Shown in pieces: positions 59,419 to 64,000 of a stretch of 64,000 nt of DNA. This DNA is from Struthio camelus (taxonomy: Eukaryota > Chordata > Aves > Struthioniformes > Struthionidae), in assembly GCF_040807025.1 (NCBI RefSeq), contig NC_090942.1, forward strand, positions 192,814,247 to 192,878,246, given 5' to 3'. The position numbers and the translations under genes are program-made. Numbering within the stretch: the first letter of the stretch is position 1; every line of letters begins with the position of its first letter. The notes under the pieces were generated by a model, which searched no databases, was not told the DNA's origin, and saw only the letters and a list, made by a program, of their open reading frames with translations.

Positions 59419-62244
59419 CCAACTCATTCATGGATATTTAACACAGAATTAGGGTTATAGTAACCAAATTAATTATTCATTGCAAAGAGTTTTCTCAAAT
59501 CCAAGCCATACCAACATCATCCAATACAATCTGATACTTCACTCTTGACCCCTCATCTTTTCAGGCAATTCTCCTTGACAGGTATTTCCACGTTTATAGC
59601 CTCTAATCAGAATTTTAAACTCCTCTGCATAGTACTATCTGACTTCATCTATCCCCAAAGCACCATAAAGAGTTCCAGTATTGTCAAAATAACTCTACCG
59701 GTCTATATGCAAACTGCATTATGTATCCTGTCACTTCTATTTATTTGTGCATGCACAGAACCAGACTTCATATCTTGCTGCCATGGTATAATCACACAAG
59801 ATTCAGAAATCATAAGTACTAATAAATATAAAGCTTTGCACTCATGAGATAGGTATCCATATTGTAACATTCAAAGATTAAGAAAACATTTGGGTACAAA
59901 CAATGAGTGGAAGTACCTCAACAATTTCACTGGGAAGCATGATTCATTCTTACTAAAACATCTTTGCTACTGATAAATATATTGCTAAATCTTTAACTTA
60001 AAATGACCTTCTAGTGCAAATTTTAGAAATATTTATTGCATCTCATTTCTTTCGGCAAAGCTGGGACCGGGAACACACTATGCAGGTTTTATTGCCAGAT
60101 GTTGAAATGACATGCTGAAAGACACAAGTTAGTTCATTTTCTATTTCTGTAGCCCAGTTTTCTTACCTGTAAAATGGCATTAACTGTACCTTTGCTTCTT
60201 TTACGAAATGCCACCACACAACTTAATTTTCAGGTGAAAAACATGCTCTTTTTCCATTTTCATAAACAGATGTTAATAATCATTTATTCATCTCCATTAT
60301 TTGATACAGATTGTCTGTGTCACCAATGATAAAAGAAGGATTTTTTGTTTTTTAAACAAGAGGTATAGTTATACTTTGCAGTATGACAAAGGCATTCTTA
60401 CACTGTTTAAAATGAGAAATAAGCAAATTTCTGTATTGTAAAAGCAGGCTCTTCTCATATTTTTGGTCAATTTAACAGTTGTTTTGAATATTTTACGTTT
60501 ACCAAAATGTTTTCCATTTCAAATCTTCAACTCTGAAGATAGCGTTTTCTGTATTTTCAAGCAGAATTTGAATTCTCTTCCAAGTCTGTATCAAGCTAAA
60601 TATTCTTAAATGTCTCAAACTTCCAAAAAAGTTGTTTGCTCTTTGCAGTTAGATGAAGTGAAAAGAATTTCTTTAAATACTTCCTCCTTCCCTAGGAACA
60701 TGAGAAGTTTAATTCCGTAAGATGCACTTTCATCTCAGTAGTCTTTCAAGGCAAAAAAAAACCCACTGTTCAAGGCATTGTTCAAAGATATCGAAAGGAG
60801 AGAGGATACATGCCTTCCCTCTCCCTTCATATATAAAAAGAATACATAATCATTCAAAGTTTAAAGAGCTAACAAAGTTGATTACAGAAACATTATGGTA
60901 TGCATCAACTGGTATAGTGACATCACCTCAAAGATGAATCTTTCCTATAATGTAGGTGATGTCTCTGACCACAGCAGGCAGAACACATTTCAAGGGAAGA
61001 CTACAGAACTGCACTCCAAATTCCCCTATCTTTGTATCATAATGCTGAAGAGGGAATCATTCCTTTTGGGTTAAAAAGTTCTACTTCATGTTGCTGTGTG
61101 AAAGCAAGGCTAAAAGGTAAGAAAATTTGGGCCTCTGAGAATGAAAAGACTCTTAAAACAGATGTAGAAAATCATAAGGTGCAAGGCTTAGAGAAAGTTG
61201 TTTATATTTGAAAATTTCAGATTCAGATAATTGCTAAAAATATTTAAATAAAGTTATTCATTCATGTAAACGCACTAACCCAGGAACAGCCAAAACGCAA
61301 ACAAACATCCAGTATGAAGATTTTCTTTACAATAAAAATTCTTCTAGGAAGTATATTAAATACACGACAAGAGGAGAATAATTTATATTTATGGGCATCA
61401 CATTTTAGAACAATGTCTTAGCCATTAATCATTTATAAATGATTCATAAAGAAATTAAATAAGATATTTCATAAAAGAATAATCTGATTTACAGTTTATA
61501 TGTAAGGCTTCACATAACATCTCATACCCTTCACTTTGTCTCTTGGCATACCCAAGTTGAGCAATCTGTACTTACTCTGCTACCAGAGTAACACAGCATG
61601 ATGGTCCTCAAAAATATAGCTAGCGCTCAGGTTTACTTTTTAAGGTTCAGCAAAATAACATTTGAACAATTACTAAACAGCGTCATATTATTTGTCACAG
61701 TCAAAGCAAATGAAAAGCTAGGAGAAATGCTAAGTTATATTTGCCATGTTAAGATCGAGGAAATGGATAAATTACACCTTGCAAAAGAAAAAAAAAAATC
61801 TAGCTGCCAGTTATGCCATCGTATTACTAGTCATTGAGCACAACCAGGACACCGCAATTCCAAATCACAGACTAGAAACACAGTGCTTCCTTTTAACAAG
61901 GTACATAACTTCTGTGTGGAAAAATCAGGAAAAATCCTAAGAAATATCAATCTCCATAGCTATCATGTGCATAAGAACTATTTGCTTTACAGGGCTCAAA
62001 TTGATTCAAAATACCGAATTTAATACTGATGTCAACAATATCCCTTGGTTTCCTTATGCACCAAGTACAAATCAGAAAAAAAAAAACAAACCCTGCCCTG
62101 AATAAATGATTTTCATCCACAAAACACTGTCAGAAACCTAGCCTTTTACAACACAGTCATCTGGTGTTGCAGTTAATGCATTCGTTCTGCAGACAACAGT
62201 ACTTACTAAAAATACAGGTATGTTTCCTAAAGGTAACGTGAAGC

Positions 62245-62250
62245 TTTATT
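62245..62250 (-). terminator. SPRYD7: SPRYD7 polyadenylation signal AATAAA
   Basis: A canonical AATAAA on the minus strand begins 55 nt after the SPRYD7 stop codon. Cleavage about 10-30 nt further on would give a 3' UTR of roughly 75-90 nt. Use of this site is inferred; longer isoforms may exist. Confidence 0.7.
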
Positions 62251-62305
62251 TAAGACGACAAAGCTCTGTAACAGTGCAGGGTGCAATTTTTCAGTATGAA
62301 GATCT

Positions 62306-62403
62306 TCAGAAGATCTGCTGCTCAAAGAGGATCTTTTCAAACCCTGGTGGAGGTGTATGATAAAATTCGCTGAACTGGCAATCCAGAATGGCACTGTCAT
62401 CAA
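62306..62403 (-). CDS. SPRYD7: SPRYD7 last coding exon (C-terminal 31 residues and stop)
   Basis: After a CTTCTGCAG| acceptor the exon completes a split Val codon and encodes DDSAILDCQFSEFYHTPPPG, then FEKILFEQQIF and a TGA stop (62308-62306). This matches the C-terminus of SPRYD7 (also called C13orf1 or CLLD6) as I remember it, with no visible change. The protein is about 196 residues and is almost entirely one SPRY domain, a beta-sandwich used for protein binding. Its cellular role is poorly known. The exon begins in phase 1 and holds the last strand of the domain and the tail. Upstream exons are not in the window. In human 13q14, SPRYD7 lies next to KPNA3 on the same strand, as here. Confidence 0.96.
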
Positions 62404-64000
62404 CTGCAGAAGACAACCAAACAGAAGGAATTAGAGACGGAACACTTACACTTTGATCCTCTATGACACTACCTTACTAGATTATATACGTCAAAATACT
62501 ATGCTCAAATCATGAAGAATGTTCTCTAATACATCAATTACATTTACACAATAAAAAAAAAAAAATCTCTTTAGGAAACTAGCTAAATCCCTACACACAT
62601 ACCCAAGAAGAGCAGATCACTCTTTTCCGCTATTTACTTTTGTCTATAATGGTCCCCGATGAAGTCGTTGAGAATGTTTACTCTGATTTCACTGAGTGTG
62701 CGAGCATGGCTTCAGACAATTCTTCCTAAATTTTCTACTCTATTTCTCTCGAAATCGACAAATCAAGGACGCTACTAGATAAACATTGCAGGGTTGTACC
62801 TCCTCAGCTGCATATTTTTGTCTATTTCCTAATTTTGCTGCAGGCTTACAGGGTTTTAGCTGTCTGCAATAGCTACAGATGTCAGGTCATCTGTTTTAGA
62901 CTGTGATACCAAGAGAGTTCTCTTCACTGCTTTTTAAAGTGTTTTTAAAAGTGTTTTAAAAACAGCACCTCTCCCATTTTTGGACCCTCTGCATCAGCTG
63001 AAACAAAAGTGTTATAGCCTTCAATGTAGAAGATTAAAATAAAACTGCTGAGGATTTTCACAGCAATGCTTTCAAGCGTTGCCTTAGCAAACTGAAATAC
63101 CTAACCAGTCAAAAAATAACAATCTCTTTCAAAGACATTGCCTTCTAAGATCTTCCAAGACCTAAACTGATACGATAGGAACATTAGATCAAAATAGAAA
63201 AGCTTCATCTCCACATTTTGGTTTGGAATTTAGATATCTCAGAGCCAAGATAGGAATTTTTCCTTCCCAGGCTCAGTTAAAACTCCTGGTAGTGCACTTG
63301 CACAGTTCTGCACCACTTCTGTGGTGGTGTTAACCTTGCATCTCACTTATGCACAAGCAACCTGCAAATTCACTTTTCCGTTCCACATTTTCAGGCTCGA
63401 TACCTTGTTCGTTTACTCATTCGTGTTTCTTCTAAAAGATACCTATAGCTCTGGTCTGAATTATGGATTGAACTGATGCTTGGGAAACTCTCTTCTCCAT
63501 GTTCAAATACTTTCACATGACTAGAAGCAGCAACATTAAAGTAAGGACATTTATATTTAAAATTCGTACCAAGTAAGTGCCATGCAAATGCAGGCTTCAA
63601 TTGTTACAGTAATACATAGGAAATATGAAAATTATTATGAAATTATGCCCACTTGTGAAAGAAGATGATAAGAGTGGCAATAAAAGGTCACTGCATTCTC
63701 CAGGCACATGACTCCTATAGTCTGAGCAAACAAGGATTTGCAATAGGCTAAAATGCCACCAAATATTTTCTGAGAGCAACCTGCATTCTCTACACCATGT
63801 GACACCATTTCCAAAATAAAGGGAAGATGCAAAGATCAACTACCACACAGCATCTGTTCTCCCCCAGCTCGCTGAATTTTTGACACAAGGAGAAACAACA
63901 GTGCTGCAGGCCTGCCACTATTTGCCACTGCATTTTAGCAGCGCCATCATGCGGTACAAGAACAGATCACAAAACGACAATACAGAACAGATCATAGAAT
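62404..64000 (-). other. SPRYD7: SPRYD7 last intron, partial
   Basis: The sequence right of the acceptor is AT-rich. I searched it for the preceding SPRYD7 coding segment (the HVELNVYLNGK region) and did not find it, so the intron runs past the window edge. At the extreme right, AGAACAGATCA occurs twice about 25 bp apart (from 63960), and the last bases (ATCATAGAAT) resemble the inverted CR1 3' end, too short to call. Confidence 0.75.

Larger units (their letters stand above)
51686..62244. other. Intergenic stretch 3' of SPRYD7, no gene identified
   Basis: Mostly AT-rich, with GC-richer pockets near 54.5 and 56.7 kb. Homopolymers occur at 59145-59160 (T16) and 59400-59418 (A19). I find no recognisable coding exon, RNA gene or transposon. 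Longer SPRYD7 3' UTR isoforms could reach into the right-hand end. Confidence 0.65.

Noticed and set aside
62404..64000. Further SPRYD7 exons
   Set aside because: The preceding conserved SPRY segments could not be found on the minus strand, so the sequence is taken as intron.
63955..64000. A third CR1 starting at the right edge
   Set aside because: Only about ten bases (ATCATAGAAT) resemble the inverted CR1 end, too short to support a call.

Overview
The window looks like avian nuclear DNA. It has multi-exon genes with GT-AG introns, long AT-rich introns, a CpG-island promoter, and 5'-truncated CR1 LINE fragments of the avian type at 18.8 kb and 51.2 kb. The species cannot be named from the sequence. 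Nothing prokaryotic, viral or CRISPR-like is present.

Two protein-coding genes are supported, both on the minus strand. (1) KPNA3 (importin alpha-4, karyopherin alpha-3) fills 1-34162. Coding exon 1 (34082-34162) lies in a strong CpG island, and exons 2-7 follow at 15701-15745, 3101-3190, 2857-2886, 2728-2780, 2535-2630 and 1-84. They join without a frame break into 159 complete codons plus 2 nt: the importin-beta-binding domain and the first Armadillo repeats. The rest of the gene lies beyond the left edge. Introns 1 and 2 are 18.3 kb and 12.5 kb, while introns 3-5 are 214, 76 and 97 bp. (2) The last coding exon of SPRYD7 is at 62306-62403, with a close AATAAA signal at 62245-62250. Its other exons lie beyond the right edge. 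The same order and orientation, KPNA3 next to SPRYD7, is known from human 13q14, and this supports both calls.

Layout: 1-3190, KPNA3 exons 3-7. 3191-15700, intron 2, AT-rich. 15701-15745, exon 2. 15746-34081, intron 1, whose first 0.7 kb on the minus strand is CpG island. 33400-34920, promoter CpG island with two inverted ZNF143/SBS-like elements, a CACGTGAC E-box, G-quadruplex-prone runs and a CCTGGG hexamer array. 34920-62244, intergenic, with no gene I can identify. Within it are a moderately GC-rich block (38.6-41.2 kb), a CpG-rich block without a recognisable gene (43.35-45.56 kb), a TATA-like/CpG-dense block (50.0-50.75 kb) and a CR1 copy. 62404-64000 is SPRYD7 intron.

The two genes are not functionally linked: one is a nuclear-import adaptor and the other a small SPRY-domain protein. 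I found no convincing new biological system. The items most worth checking are the alanine-expanded KPNA3 N-terminus, the ZNF143-paired promoter with possible divergent transcription, and the two gene-less CpG-dense blocks, which could be promoters of unannotated transcripts.
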